Shown here piece by piece: positions 8,517 through 17,667 of a stretch of DNA of 64,000 nt; the stretch's first letter is position 1; each line of letters starts with the position of its first letter. Both the position numbers and the translations under genes were made by a program. Source of the stretch: JALJPB01 sp034111045 (GTDB taxonomy: Bacteria > Pseudomonadota > Gammaproteobacteria > Enterobacterales > Alteromonadaceae). The notes under the pieces are model-generated. The model searched no databases, had not been told where the DNA came from, and saw only the letters and a program-made list of their open reading frames with translations. Location of the stretch: contig JAWUYA010000072.1 of NCBI GenBank assembly GCA_034111045.1, forward strand, positions 1-64,000, written 5' to 3'.

Positions 8517-8786
8517 TTAACGTATCGAAAAAAAATTTTGTGGTTTATATTGAACTTGTTTTTTTTGAAAATGTTCTACTTTAGCTTCCGGTGGTCCATG
8601 TGTTAACCATTCAAGCATTTTATCAACGTTATCTTGCTTACCACATATTAATACTTCCACATCACCATTAGCTAAATTGGTTGCATAACCACTTAAACCA
8701 TAATCTATCGCTATTTGTTGGCTTGATGCCCGAAAAAATACACCTTGGACTTTACCACTAACATGAGCGATATAGCTTACATTCAT
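8517..8786 (-). CDS. acyP: Acylphosphatase
   Basis: This is an 89-residue alpha/beta-sandwich enzyme hydrolysing acyl phosphates. The family signature is visible as GKVQGVFFRASS, with the catalytic Arg in FFR, and the catalytic Asn in GYATNLANGDVEV. Length is as expected for the family. It is divergent from rlmI, an arrangement that also occurs in Escherichia coli (yccX next to rlmI). AAGGG lies upstream of the ATG at a somewhat long distance. The last residues (NFFSIR) are encoded by a T-rich stretch but remain in frame. Confidence 0.93.
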   Translation of the reverse strand: MNVSYIAHVSGKVQGVFFRASSQQIAIDYGLSGYATNLANGDVEVLICGKQDNVDKMLEWLTHGPPEAKVEHFQKKQVQYKPQNFFSIR

Positions 8787-8912
8787 CTTTATTATCCCTT
8801 TATTATTTTTCTCATTCAGCTAAATATAAAAATAATGATAATAGACATTGCACCTAGATCACCCTTTGTCTAAAATCGGCGCAAATTATCTTATTTTATT
8901 AAGTATAGGCAT

Positions 8913-10103
8913 ATGTCAGCAAGAATATATTTAAATGTTGGAAGAGAAAAGTCTTTAAAGCGAAAACATCCATGGATATTCTCACGCGCCATCAATAAAA
9001 TTAAAGGTAAACCTATGTTAGGTGACACCGTAGATATTTTTGACTCTAAAGATAATTGGCTTGCAAAAGGAGCCTATTCGCCTGAGTCACAAATCAGAAT
9101 ACGGGTATGGAGTTTTAATGAAAACGAAGAGATTGATCGTGATTTTTTCTTAAAAAAATTAAAAAACGCCCAAATTAGGCGTGATTGGTTTATCGATCAA
9201 GGTAATTTAACGGGCTACCGGTTAATCGCTGGTGAGTCAGATGGCTTGCCAGGTATCACTATAGATAAGTATGATAATTTTATAGTTTGTCAGTTGCTCA
9301 GTGCTGGCGCTGATTTTCATCGTTATACCCTAGTGAACTGTTTGCAAGCGCTCTACCCGCAATGTCATATTTATGAACGATCTGATGTTGATGTCCGTAA
9401 AAAAGAAGGCTTAGAACCTGTTGTTGGTTGGTTAACAGAGCCCCAAGAAAGTACGGAATGTATTATTGAAGAACATGGTATTAAGATTATTGTTGATGTC
9501 GCAACAGGTCATAAAACAGGCTTTTATTTAGATCAACGTGATTCACGTCTTGTTGCAGGTCGCTATGCTAAAGATAAGAGTGTTTTAAATTGCTTCTCTT
9601 ACACCGGCACTTTTTCACTACATTGTGCCGCCAATGGTGCCAAAGAAGTCATTAACGTTGACGTTTCACAATCAGCTCTTGATATCGCAAAAAGAAACCT
9701 AGACTTAAACGGCCTAGCCGATGCTAATGTTTCATTTGTTAAAGAAGATGTATTCAAACTATTACGTCGTTACCGAGACGAAAAGCGAAAATTTGATATG
9801 ATCATTTTAGATCCACCAAAATTTGTCGAGTCTAAAGCCCAATTAACAGGGGCATGCCGTGGTTATAAAGATATCAATATGCTGGCAATGCAGTTATTAA
9901 ATCCTCAGGGCACTTTACTGACGTTTTCTTGCTCAGGTTTAATGGAAGAGACTTTATTTCAAAAAGTGGTTGCAGATGCGGCTTTAGATGCACGAAAAAA
10001 TGCTTTTTATGTAGAACGATTACACCAAGCCTCCGATCATCCAGTCTCATCAAACTATCCTGAAGGCTATTACTTAAAAGGTTTAGTGTGTCTGGTCGAT
10101 TAA
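8913..10103 (+). CDS. rlmI: 23S rRNA (cytosine-1962-C5)-methyltransferase RlmI
   Basis: The protein has 396 residues. The N-terminal part (about 1-75, with KRKHPWIFSRAI) is the PUA-type RNA-binding domain, and the C-terminal part is a Rossmann S-adenosylmethionine methyltransferase with VLNCFSYTGTFSLHCA as SAM motif I. The motif IILDPPKF and the catalytic Cys region TFSCSG follow. RlmI methylates C1962 of 23S rRNA during ribosome assembly. Length and domain order match the E. coli enzyme, as does the neighbouring acylphosphatase gene. An AGG about five bases before the ATG serves as a weak ribosome binding site. Confidence 0.95.
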   Translation: MSARIYLNVGREKSLKRKHPWIFSRAINKIKGKPMLGDTVDIFDSKDNWLAKGAYSPESQIRIRVWSFNENEEIDRDFFLKKLKNAQIRRDWFIDQGNLTGYRLIAGESDGLPGITIDKYDNFIVCQLLSAGADFHRYTLVNCLQALYPQCHIYERSDVDVRKKEGLEPVVGWLTEPQESTECIIEEHGIKIIVDVATGHKTGFYLDQRDSRLVAGRYAKDKSVLNCFSYTGTFSLHCAANGAKEVINVDVSQSALDIAKRNLDLNGLADANVSFVKEDVFKLLRRYRDEKRKFDMIILDPPKFVESKAQLTGACRGYKDINMLAMQLLNPQGTLLTFSCSGLMEETLFQKVVADAALDARKNAFYVERLHQASDHPVSSNYPEGYYLKGLVCLVD

Positions 10104-10160
10104 TCGGTTGGCTATATAACTATATAATCATTAGGCAATGTTAAGTTTAACCCAACTTAT

Positions 10161-10181
10161 TCCCGAGAATAATACTCGGGA
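10161..10181. terminator. Hairpin between convergent rlmI and PilZ genes
   Basis: TCCCGAG and CTCGGGA form a perfect 7-bp stem around a 7-nt loop, midway between the stop codons of rlmI and the leftward PilZ gene. T-runs are weak on both sides. It probably serves as a shared terminator. Confidence 0.4.
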
Positions 10182-10198
10182 CCTTCTGTTCTACTATT

Positions 10199-10498
10199 TT
10201 AATCGATATCTTCAATAGTAACGCCAATTAGATAGCATTCTTGACTTTCTACTTCAACACGCACTACCTTGCCAAATACTATCAAAGAGGGTAAGTTTTT
10301 ATTAGCTGAAGCAACTTTAACTCGTACATGCGTTTTTAAAGCAAGTGGATATTCCATTTCAACAGCTATGCCAGTTGCGCTTAAATCTCGACAAACTACC
10401 ATTAACTGGCTGTTTGTTTCATCGTCAATAATTGTCACAATAACTTCGGTATTTAGCAACGTTCGATAAAAATTACGTTTATCATCAAAATTAATCAT
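10199..10498 (-). CDS. PilZ domain protein (cyclic di-GMP binding)
   Basis: This 99-residue single PilZ domain has both c-di-GMP motifs: RxxxR as R-N-F-Y-R near the N-terminus and DxSxxG as D-L-S-A-T-G. It is expected to be a small c-di-GMP receptor in the cytoplasm. I chose the ATG at 10498 because AAGGA lies six bases upstream; the open frame continues 25 codons further to 10573 without a better site. It lies just downstream of hrpA in the same direction (88 bases), so it may be read from the hrpA transcript or its own promoter. Confidence 0.88.
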   Translation of the reverse strand: MINFDDKRNFYRTLLNTEVIVTIIDDETNSQLMVVCRDLSATGIAVEMEYPLALKTHVRVKVASANKNLPSLIVFGKVVRVEVESQECYLIGVTIEDID

Positions 10499-10585
10499 TA
10501 CTATTCCTTGTATTTTTTTACTTGTTTTATTACCTATATATAGTTGAGATGAACAAGCTATGTCAATTAACAAGTAGAGATATAG

Positions 10586-13500
10586 CTAACAGGCTTTTAA
10601 ATAGTTTAAAATTCGTTTCACCGAAATGGGGTAAGCGGTACCTAAGTTTTGTGCAAATAATGACACTCTTAATTCTTCTATCATCCAACGGCAATTTATA
10701 ATCTCTTTAGACAAAGGTATATCTTTACGTTGTTGATTAAGTAACTGAGTAAATAGCTCTTCAACTTTATTTACTTCCATTAATTTTAATCTGTCTTGAT
10801 TACTATCAATTGATAACTTTTCTAACCTTCTTGTCATAGCCTCTAAATAACGAATAATATTATCTAATTGATCAATACCCGTGTCTGTGACAAAGCCTTT
10901 GTAAATTAGTTTATTAAGTTGTTTTTTTATATCCCCATGAGACTGAATAACATCTAAATTCATTTTTCCTTTTAATATTTTACGAATATCGTGACTATTA
11001 CGTAACGCTTTTTCAACTTTGATAGCTGCAACTAACACATTTTCTGAAATTTCAGCACGTACATAATCCTTACAAACTTTAAAGTCATGCTCATTACGAG
11101 GTAATTCACCTTGCTCTTTCACTAAATAATGACAACCCGCTTGAATACAATCTTGCAATAAGTCATCAATGGTCCCAAAAGGATTAAAATATAAACCGAG
11201 TTTGGCTTTATTCGGCAGTTTTTCTTGTAGGTATTTAATGGGTGATGGAATATTTAATAAAATTAGTCGACTAACACCATTAAGCATCGCAATTTCTGCT
11301 TGCTCAACGTGTTCAAATAACTCAATGGATACACTTTTATTTCTATCAACTAATGCGGGAAAAGCTTTTATAGTGATACTGGCTACCTTCTTTTCATATC
11401 CAGAAGGTAAACGACCAAAATTCCAACTTTTAAGGGCTGTTTTCTCAATGCCCTGCTCTGCAATTTGTTGAATTGAGGCTTTAACTTTGCCTTGAAGTTC
11501 CACTTTTAACTGTTCTAAGTTCCGACCTTGCTTGATCAGTTGGTTACTTTCATCCAGGATTTTAAAATTCATTGTTAAATGAACCGGTAATTCAACATCT
11601 TGCCATACATTGTCAGGTAACCTTGCGCCAGTCATTCTTAATAGTTGCTTTTCTAGTGATTGTGTAATATTGCCATCAAACTCTACCATGGTTGCTAAAC
11701 AGGCTTCAGCGTAATTGGGTGCGGGGACAAAGTTACGACGTAGAGATTTTGGTAAGCTTTTAATAAGAGCAACCAACAAATCAAAACGTAAAGCAGGAAT
11801 TAGCCAATCAAATCCTTGGTTGCTAACTTGATTTAAAATACCAACAGGTATAATCACATTAATGCCATCGTCAATATCACCCGGCGTAAAGTGATACTCC
11901 AAAGGTAATGTTAACGAGCCTTGTTGCCAAGTATTTGGGTATGCCTTTTCTGAAAGTTTCTCTGAAGTTTCATTTAACAGGAACGCTTCAGTGAAGTTGA
12001 GTAATTTACCATTATTTTGTTTCTCTTTTTTCCACCAAGTTAAAAAGCTTTGTAGGCAGGTAACCTCTTGAGCTATTTTTTTATCATAAAAATCAACTAA
12101 TTGCTGTTCTTCAATTAAAAAATCTTTTCGACGAGCCTTTTTTTCTAACGTTTCTATACTAGCGACTAGCGCAGTATTGTGCTTAAAAAACGTCTCATTA
12201 ATGACACAATCACGATTAACCAAAGCTTCGCGAATAAATATATCACGGCAGGTATGGGGTTCAATTTGGTTAAAATTTACTTTACGTTTACCAATAATTA
12301 TTAGCCCATAAAGGCTCACCTGCTCAAAAGCGACAACGCTACCTTGCTTTTTCTCCCAGTGCGGTTCGCTGTAACTTCGTTTAACTAAATGTTCAGCAAG
12401 AGGCTCTAACCAAAGCGGATCTATTTTTGCTACCATGCGCCCAAATAACCGACTAGTTTCAACCAGCTCTGCAGCCATTAACCATTTAGGTGGTTTTTTC
12501 GCTAGCGCTGACCCTGGAAAGATATAGAATTTACTGCCTCTAGCGCCTTTAAACTCTCTATTCTCATCTTGTTGACCTAAATGACTTAACAAGCCTGACA
12601 ATAAAGCTTGGTGCAGTGTGTCTAGTGCCTGTTCATTCTTTTCTTCTTTTACTTTCTCAGAATTATTATTACTTGAATTTTCTATTTGAGGAAAGTCTGT
12701 TTTTAGGCTGCTGAGATTAATTTTTTGGTCTTTTAATGTTTGTTTTAATTGATTAACAACATCTTGCCACTCACGCAATCTGATGTAAGAAAGAAATTCT
12801 TTCTTACATAAACGTCTAAATTGATTGTTAGTCAGTATTTTTTGCTGCTCAGTAACATATTGCCAGAGTCTTAATAAACTGACAAAGTCAGAGAGTTTAT
12901 CTTTAAACCGACCATGTTTTTCATCTGCTGCTTGCTGTTTCTCATGTGGCCGTTCTCTTGGGTCTTGAATGCTTAACGCACTAACAATGATGAATACTTG
13001 TTCAGTACATCCTAAATTAATTGAAGTGAGTACCATTTTTGCTAGGCGGGGATCTATTGAAAATTTAGCCAATAAACGCCCTGTTTTTGTCAGTTGTTTA
13101 TTTGTTGTTTTATGTTCACCATGTTTGGGTTGTGCAATAGCAGCGAGTTCTTCTAATAATTTAATGCCGTCATTAATATTACGGCTATCGGGCGGTTGAA
13201 TAAAAGGAAATTGGCTAACATCACCTAAATCAAGCGCAAGCATTTGTAAAATAACCGTGGCTAAATTAGTACGAAGTATTTCAGGGTCAGTAAACTCCGA
13301 CCTGCTATTAAAATCTTCTTCAGAATAAAGTCTTAAACAGACACCTGCAGACACTCGGCCACACCGCCCTGATCTTTGGTTCGCACTGGCTTGAGAAATT
13401 GCTTCTATAGGTAATCTTTGTACTTTAGTTCGATAACTGTATCTAGAAATACGTGCGGTACCGGGGTCAATCACATATTTAATACCAGGTACCGTTAAAC

Positions 13501-14614
13501 TTGTTTCAGCGACATTAGTTGCCAGAACTATGTTTCTTCCACTGTGTGGTTGAAAAATTCTGTTTTGTTCTTGAACCGTTAATCGTGCATACAGAGGTAA
13601 AATACTGGTATGACGTAAATTTGCTTTTTCAAGTGCTGCAGCTGTATCACGTATTTCACGCTCACCATTTAAAAAAATAAGAATATCACCATGACTTATA
13701 TCGGTTAATTCATCGACAGCATTTAAAATGCCGGAAATAACATCAGTATCTTCTTTTTGTTTACCCCTAGCCTCTTCGTCTTCACTAGTTATATTCTCAA
13801 GCAACGGGCGATATAATATATCTACTGGAAAAGTTCTCCCTGATACTTCAATAACGGGTGCATTATTAAAATGTGTTGAAAAGCGATCAGTATCAATTGT
13901 TGCTGAGGTAATGATTACTTTTAGATCAGGACGTTTAGGTAGAATTTCTTTTAGGTAACCGAGAATAAAATCAATATTTAAACTCCGTTCGTGAGCTTCA
14001 TCGATAATTAACGTATCGTATTGTCTCAGCAGACGATCTGTTTGCATTTCTGCCAATAAAATACCGTCAGTCATCAATTTTATATAACTTTGTTCAGTAA
14101 CTTGATCGTTAAATCGGACTTTATAACCAACAAAAGCGCCTACTTTAGTATTTAATTCTTCGGCTATACGTGCAGCTACTGTTCGTGCAGCGATACGCCT
14201 GGGTTGAGTATGGCCAATTAAGCCATCAACACCTCGGCCTAATTGAAGGCATATTTTAGGGATTTGTGTGGTTTTACCTGAGCCTGTTTCACCTGCAATA
14301 ATAACAACTTGATTATCGATAATGGCTTTACTAATAATCTCAAGATTTTGTGATACTGGCAGAAGTTCAGGATAGGTAATTGACGGACGATTATTGAGTT
14401 TTTTTTGTTTTTTTTCTATTGATTGATTAATTGCTTCAGAGATTTGCTGATACAATTGCAATTTTTCGTCTTTATTAGCTGTTTTTTTTAGATTAAGTAA
14501 TCTTTTTTTAAGCCGAGTACTATCTGATTTTTTTACTTGGGATAACAAATCAAATAAAGACTGTATATTGATGGGCTCAATAGCCATAGGTTTTTTTGTA
14601 AGACTTGAAGACAT
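10586..14614 (-). CDS. hrpA: ATP-dependent RNA helicase HrpA
   Basis: This is a 1342-residue DEAH-box helicase. Walker A is G108-E-T-G-S-G-K-T115, Walker B is DEAH at 205-208, and motifs SAT (ITSATID) and QRSGRCGR are present. They are followed by winged-helix, ratchet, OB and the long HrpA-type C-terminal region (DUF3418-like). In E. coli, HrpA acts on stalled ribosomes and fimbrial mRNA processing. Length is close to E. coli HrpA (1300). The ATG at 14614 has no clear Shine-Dalgarno; a second in-frame ATG ten codons in is possible. About 240 bases separate it from the CBS gene upstream. Confidence 0.96.
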   Translation of the reverse strand: MSSSLTKKPMAIEPINIQSLFDLLSQVKKSDSTRLKKRLLNLKKTANKDEKLQLYQQISEAINQSIEKKQKKLNNRPSITYPELLPVSQNLEIISKAIIDNQVVIIAGETGSGKTTQIPKICLQLGRGVDGLIGHTQPRRIAARTVAARIAEELNTKVGAFVGYKVRFNDQVTEQSYIKLMTDGILLAEMQTDRLLRQYDTLIIDEAHERSLNIDFILGYLKEILPKRPDLKVIITSATIDTDRFSTHFNNAPVIEVSGRTFPVDILYRPLLENITSEDEEARGKQKEDTDVISGILNAVDELTDISHGDILIFLNGEREIRDTAAALEKANLRHTSILPLYARLTVQEQNRIFQPHSGRNIVLATNVAETSLTVPGIKYVIDPGTARISRYSYRTKVQRLPIEAISQASANQRSGRCGRVSAGVCLRLYSEEDFNSRSEFTDPEILRTNLATVILQMLALDLGDVSQFPFIQPPDSRNINDGIKLLEELAAIAQPKHGEHKTTNKQLTKTGRLLAKFSIDPRLAKMVLTSINLGCTEQVFIIVSALSIQDPRERPHEKQQAADEKHGRFKDKLSDFVSLLRLWQYVTEQQKILTNNQFRRLCKKEFLSYIRLREWQDVVNQLKQTLKDQKINLSSLKTDFPQIENSSNNNSEKVKEEKNEQALDTLHQALLSGLLSHLGQQDENREFKGARGSKFYIFPGSALAKKPPKWLMAAELVETSRLFGRMVAKIDPLWLEPLAEHLVKRSYSEPHWEKKQGSVVAFEQVSLYGLIIIGKRKVNFNQIEPHTCRDIFIREALVNRDCVINETFFKHNTALVASIETLEKKARRKDFLIEEQQLVDFYDKKIAQEVTCLQSFLTWWKKEKQNNGKLLNFTEAFLLNETSEKLSEKAYPNTWQQGSLTLPLEYHFTPGDIDDGINVIIPVGILNQVSNQGFDWLIPALRFDLLVALIKSLPKSLRRNFVPAPNYAEACLATMVEFDGNITQSLEKQLLRMTGARLPDNVWQDVELPVHLTMNFKILDESNQLIKQGRNLEQLKVELQGKVKASIQQIAEQGIEKTALKSWNFGRLPSGYEKKVASITIKAFPALVDRNKSVSIELFEHVEQAEIAMLNGVSRLILLNIPSPIKYLQEKLPNKAKLGLYFNPFGTIDDLLQDCIQAGCHYLVKEQGELPRNEHDFKVCKDYVRAEISENVLVAAIKVEKALRNSHDIRKILKGKMNLDVIQSHGDIKKQLNKLIYKGFVTDTGIDQLDNIIRYLEAMTRRLEKLSIDSNQDRLKLMEVNKVEELFTQLLNQQRKDIPLSKEIINCRWMIEELRVSLFAQNLGTAYPISVKRILNYLKAC

Positions 14615-14780
14615 TGAAAATTAAACAAACTCAAAGCATAAATAAGTAACTATATTATCAGTAAAAAAGCATGAATGCAGTAATGAATGTAATACAATAG
14701 TAGTGCTGAAACCTCTAACTAATGACTAGGAGTAAAGCCTTCACTATAAGGATGGTCATTGATAAGAGTAGTCAGACGAT

Positions 14781-14803
14781 AAAAGCCACCTCAATAAAGT
14801 GGC
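14781..14803 (-). terminator. Terminator of the CBS-domain gene
   Basis: On the minus strand GCCAC and GTGGC enclose nine bases and are followed directly by TTTT, 56 bases after the CBS stop codon. Confidence 0.65.
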
Positions 14804-14858
14804 ACTTTGATATTCCTCCTGACATGGGCAATGCCATAAACATCAGCGTTTTGATCAA

Positions 14859-15290
14859 TTATTTGGGATGTTTATTGCCTGCATGAAAACTGACTTTCAT
14901 GTGTTGATCAATCGCTTTTAAAACATCATTACGACAAATAGTTCCCAGTAAATGGCCGTCATCATCGACCACAGGATAAACCTTGGGTTTTTTTCCTAAC
15001 ATGATTTGAGCAAGTTCAATAATACTGTCATAGGGCTTAACAGATAAAACTTCTTTATGCATTAAATCTGCAACATCAGAGGTATGCTCATTATGATAAA
15101 TAGATGCAAGCATTTTAGCTAAAATATCACTCTCAGATAAAAAGCCTATTAATTCTTTTTTATCGTTGATTACCGGGCCACCAATTTGTTTGGTTTTCAA
15201 AAAGCGTAAAGACGCTTCTTCTACCACCATTTCAGGAGTAAACGTTACTGGGTAATGATTCATATAGTCTTTAACGTGTAGTGATTCCAT
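14859..15290 (-). CDS. CBS-domain pair protein
   Basis: The protein has 143 residues made almost entirely of two CBS motifs (about 7-60 and 75-130). The first contains the GGPVINDKKELIGFLSESD pattern and the second YPVVDDDGHLLGTICRND. Bateman modules of this kind bind adenine nucleotides or SAM and regulate partner proteins. There is no fused effector domain, so the target is unknown. AAGGA lies upstream of the ATG at good spacing. It has its own downstream terminator. Confidence 0.88.
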   Translation of the reverse strand: MESLHVKDYMNHYPVTFTPEMVVEEASLRFLKTKQIGGPVINDKKELIGFLSESDILAKMLASIYHNEHTSDVADLMHKEVLSVKPYDSIIELAQIMLGKKPKVYPVVDDDGHLLGTICRNDVLKAIDQHMKVSFHAGNKHPK

Positions 15291-15413
15291 AACCGGTCCT
15301 TGCTTTTTTATTATTGTAATTTAAATTATATTATTATCTATAGCGTAGTATTGAACGTTTAATAATTCATAGTATGAGGTGATTATTTTTATCAAATATT
15401 GAAAAAAGTTAAT

Positions 15414-16202
15414 TTATCTCATCAGAGACTTAAACAAAGTGGCTTTTGAGCTTTGCTCCATCATTTGTTGATGTTCATTGTAAGCTTTTTTAAATGCTGA
15501 ACGTAAATGCGACTTTAAATTAATAGCAACAGTTTTCAACTTAAGGGATTTAAGTACACAAAACAAAGCGAGGCAATAAACGATATTATTTTCTGATAAA
15601 GCAACATCTCTATTAGCATAAGGATTAAAACATGAACCACAGCCAACTTTAAATTGATAAGCAGTATTAGCAAAAACAACCCCAAACCCCATAAAGCATG
15701 CAACCAGATCAACTGCTTGAGGGATAAAGTCAACGCCCCCTGGTGGGGCTTTACCACTTTGTACAATCATAATCATGGCAAAGGCTTGTGCAAAGGAGGC
15801 GATTAAATCTTGCGGTTGATTGATCTGATTGGGATTATAACTAACGTCAATCGTTTGCTCTGTGGTCACGGGCAATTTAAACTTAACCTTATCGCCTCTT
15901 TTAACATCGACAAAGTGTAATAATGGCAACATTTGCCGTTTAAAGTGCTGAGGCTCAACTAATACGATAGGCCAGTGTTGCATTCCAGAATATGCTAATG
16001 TTCGGTCAAATATATTTTGTGCCATCTCATGCACACTACAAACACTGCCAGGATAAAAGACATTGCTTGGTAAGACAAGCTGGGTATCATGTTTAAAAAC
16101 CGACGATTCAAAATTTTCTAGTGCCCAAACAAAAGTGTCAAGTATCCAGTTTTGGCTACTCTCATCAATTACAGGAGAAGTTTTAAATAAGTCTGCGAAC
16201 AT
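15414..16202 (-). CDS. Conserved-looking protein of unknown function
   Basis: The protein has 262 residues and I do not recognise a family. It has no signal peptide. Visible features are a middle segment rich in aliphatic residues (about 140-190, AFAMIMIVQSG through FMGFGVVFANTAYQF), then KVGCGSCFNP with two cysteines that could bind a metal. A lysine-rich helical tail (KSLKLKTVAINLKSHLRSAFKKA) follows. The continuous 263-codon frame with normal-looking codon use supports a real gene. The ribosome binding site is weak. Neighbours (CBS protein, small DUF5062-like protein) give no functional clue. Confidence 0.7.
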   Translation of the reverse strand: MFADLFKTSPVIDESSQNWILDTFVWALENFESSVFKHDTQLVLPSNVFYPGSVCSVHEMAQNIFDRTLAYSGMQHWPIVLVEPQHFKRQMLPLLHFVDVKRGDKVKFKLPVTTEQTIDVSYNPNQINQPQDLIASFAQAFAMIMIVQSGKAPPGGVDFIPQAVDLVACFMGFGVVFANTAYQFKVGCGSCFNPYANRDVALSENNIVYCLALFCVLKSLKLKTVAINLKSHLRSAFKKAYNEHQQMMEQSSKATLFKSLMR

Positions 16203-16414
16203 AAATGTTATTGCTAAGTAAATATTTAATTTGCGTTAAATTGAGAATAATTACAAGCAATAGCTCAAATTCTTTATAAAAATAATGACAATAGTGAGGA
16301 AAGAGGCGCTTAAAGTTTTTTTCAAGGAAAAGTTCATATGAAAATGATGAATATACCCCCCAATTGAAGTTTCGGGGAGTATGGCTACTCTTGAATAAGA
16401 GATATCTGCTGGCT

Positions 16415-16444
16415 AAAAATAGTTTTTTTAATGGAAAACTATTT
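16415..16444 (-). terminator. Terminator overlapping the stop of the DUF5062-like gene
   Basis: On the minus strand AAATAGTTTT and AAAACTATTT form a perfect 10-bp stem with an 8-nt loop, followed by TT. The left arm includes the TAG stop codon at 16441-16439. Confidence 0.6.
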
Positions 16445-16699
16445 AAGTAGCGGATGTCCCTCTGGTAATTGTTTTGATATCCAAAGAGCGAGTTTATGTT
16501 TCATATTTGGTTGGTCTTCAGCTTCAATTGCAAGCGGCTGAATTAATTTATCGTTAACGAGTAAGCGGTATAAACTTTCAACTTTATCTTTTAACGCGTT
16601 GTTTGCAGCAAAATTTTTATAACCTCTGTTTACTGCATATTTCTCACCTATAATTATTGCTTTTTTTAATAAATCAGATTCATTTTTCAATTTTTTCAT
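16439..16699 (-). CDS. Small conserved protein, DUF5062-like
   Basis: This 86-residue soluble protein resembles the DUF5062 family as I remember it: an N-terminal MKKLKNESDLLKKA helix, YRLLVNDKLIQPL in the middle and a C-terminal KLALWISKQLPEGHPLL motif. The function of that family is unknown. TAGGAG lies five bases before the ATG, a strong ribosome binding site, and a hairpin terminator overlaps the stop codon, so this is a self-contained small gene. Confidence 0.85.
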   Translation of the reverse strand: MKKLKNESDLLKKAIIIGEKYAVNRGYKNFAANNALKDKVESLYRLLVNDKLIQPLAIEAEDQPNMKHKLALWISKQLPEGHPLLK

Positions 16700-17111
16700 A
16701 CAACTCCTAAGACTCTTTCACAACGATATTACATACTATCTAGTACACTTTGTATTTAAAGCACAATTTGACTGTTTTTGGAAGTGGCTGACACTTAAAA
16801 TTTTTTTCAATACAGTACTTAGACAAGGTCGTCTCATTATAACTATTGATAAAATTTAAACACACTGTTTTATTAACAATAATGACTTTAACTGGTTCAT
16901 TGATTTAACTTTTAAATTTATATTGCTGGTGGGTCTGGTCTGCTTGATACGAACTTACTAATAAGACGAGAATTAAGACGAGAATCTTTTTTGAATTTTC
17001 TGCTGGCCAATAACGTCAATACCCGTTGATAATGCAATGAAAGTCTACATATTACTAAGTGGGCATTAATAAATAAAAATAATGACCATGTTACCATCAG
17101 ACAAAAATGAA
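16700..17111. other. Intergenic region, no gene seen
   Basis: This 412-bp AT-rich gap lies between two leftward genes. It contains a short direct repeat of AAGACGAGAATT near 16963-16985 and no convincing reading frame or tRNA-like fold. It presumably carries the DUF5062-like promoter near its left end. Confidence 0.5.
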
Positions 17112-17642
17112 TTAATATGAGTTAAGCAAACTCTCTTTAAATTGCGACAGGCTTAAGGTTAAATTTTTGTGAGCAATAATTTTGTCTAACTGTTGTATTT
17201 CTTTATCGAGTTCAGGAATGGTTAAGGTATTATCATCCAATAAATAAACTTGCTTACGGCTATGATAATAAAAGTTCAGTATAATCAAAGCATCGACATT
17301 ATCTGTAGCGGCTATTTTGATTTTTTTAGCTTTACGGTAAATTTTATTGTGCAGGTTTTTTAATTTCCAAACATAATATATTTCTTTTAAATAGGGCTTG
17401 TCCTTGATTTGATGCAATACTGCAATACTGGCCAACAAGGCTAAAATAACGCCTAAAATGTTATAACGAAAATTATTAATTTCTATTTCACCTACGGAAT
17501 TCTCTATAGCAAGATCACCATAAAAAGCGATTATTGTACTACCTAAACCTAATGATAAAATCAATAAGGCAGTCACAAAGCTAATGATGACTATATTTAA
17601 TCTTTTTCGGTAACGGGCTTTATCTATGGCGATTAACTGCAT
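17112..17642 (-). CDS. Inner-membrane protein, DUF3087-like
   Basis: The protein has 176 residues with two transmembrane segments: about 17-42 (IVIISFVTALLILSLGLGS) and about 62-80 (NILGVILALLASIAVLHQI). The rest is a basic cytoplasmic C-terminal domain containing YLKEIYYVWKLKNLHNKIYRK. The architecture and the N-terminal DKARYRKRLN match the DUF3087 family as I remember it, found in gammaproteobacteria and of unknown function. The gene lies 25 bases downstream of recD in the same orientation and may be the last gene of the recCBD transcript. Confidence 0.82.
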   Translation of the reverse strand: MQLIAIDKARYRKRLNIVIISFVTALLILSLGLGSTIIAFYGDLAIENSVGEIEINNFRYNILGVILALLASIAVLHQIKDKPYLKEIYYVWKLKNLHNKIYRKAKKIKIAATDNVDALIILNFYYHSRKQVYLLDDNTLTIPELDKEIQQLDKIIAHKNLTLSLSQFKESLLNSY

Positions 17643-17667
17643 TTTTTTCTCTGTTATAAATTAATGA

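Noticed and set aside
8399..8584. 61-codon + strand frame overlapping acyP
   Set aside because: No ribosome binding site, biased AT-rich composition and overlap with the well-supported acylphosphatase gene.
15536..15766. 76-codon frame inside the unknown 262-residue gene
   Set aside because: It is an alternative frame of the same strand inside a longer reading frame with normal composition, and lacks a ribosome binding site.
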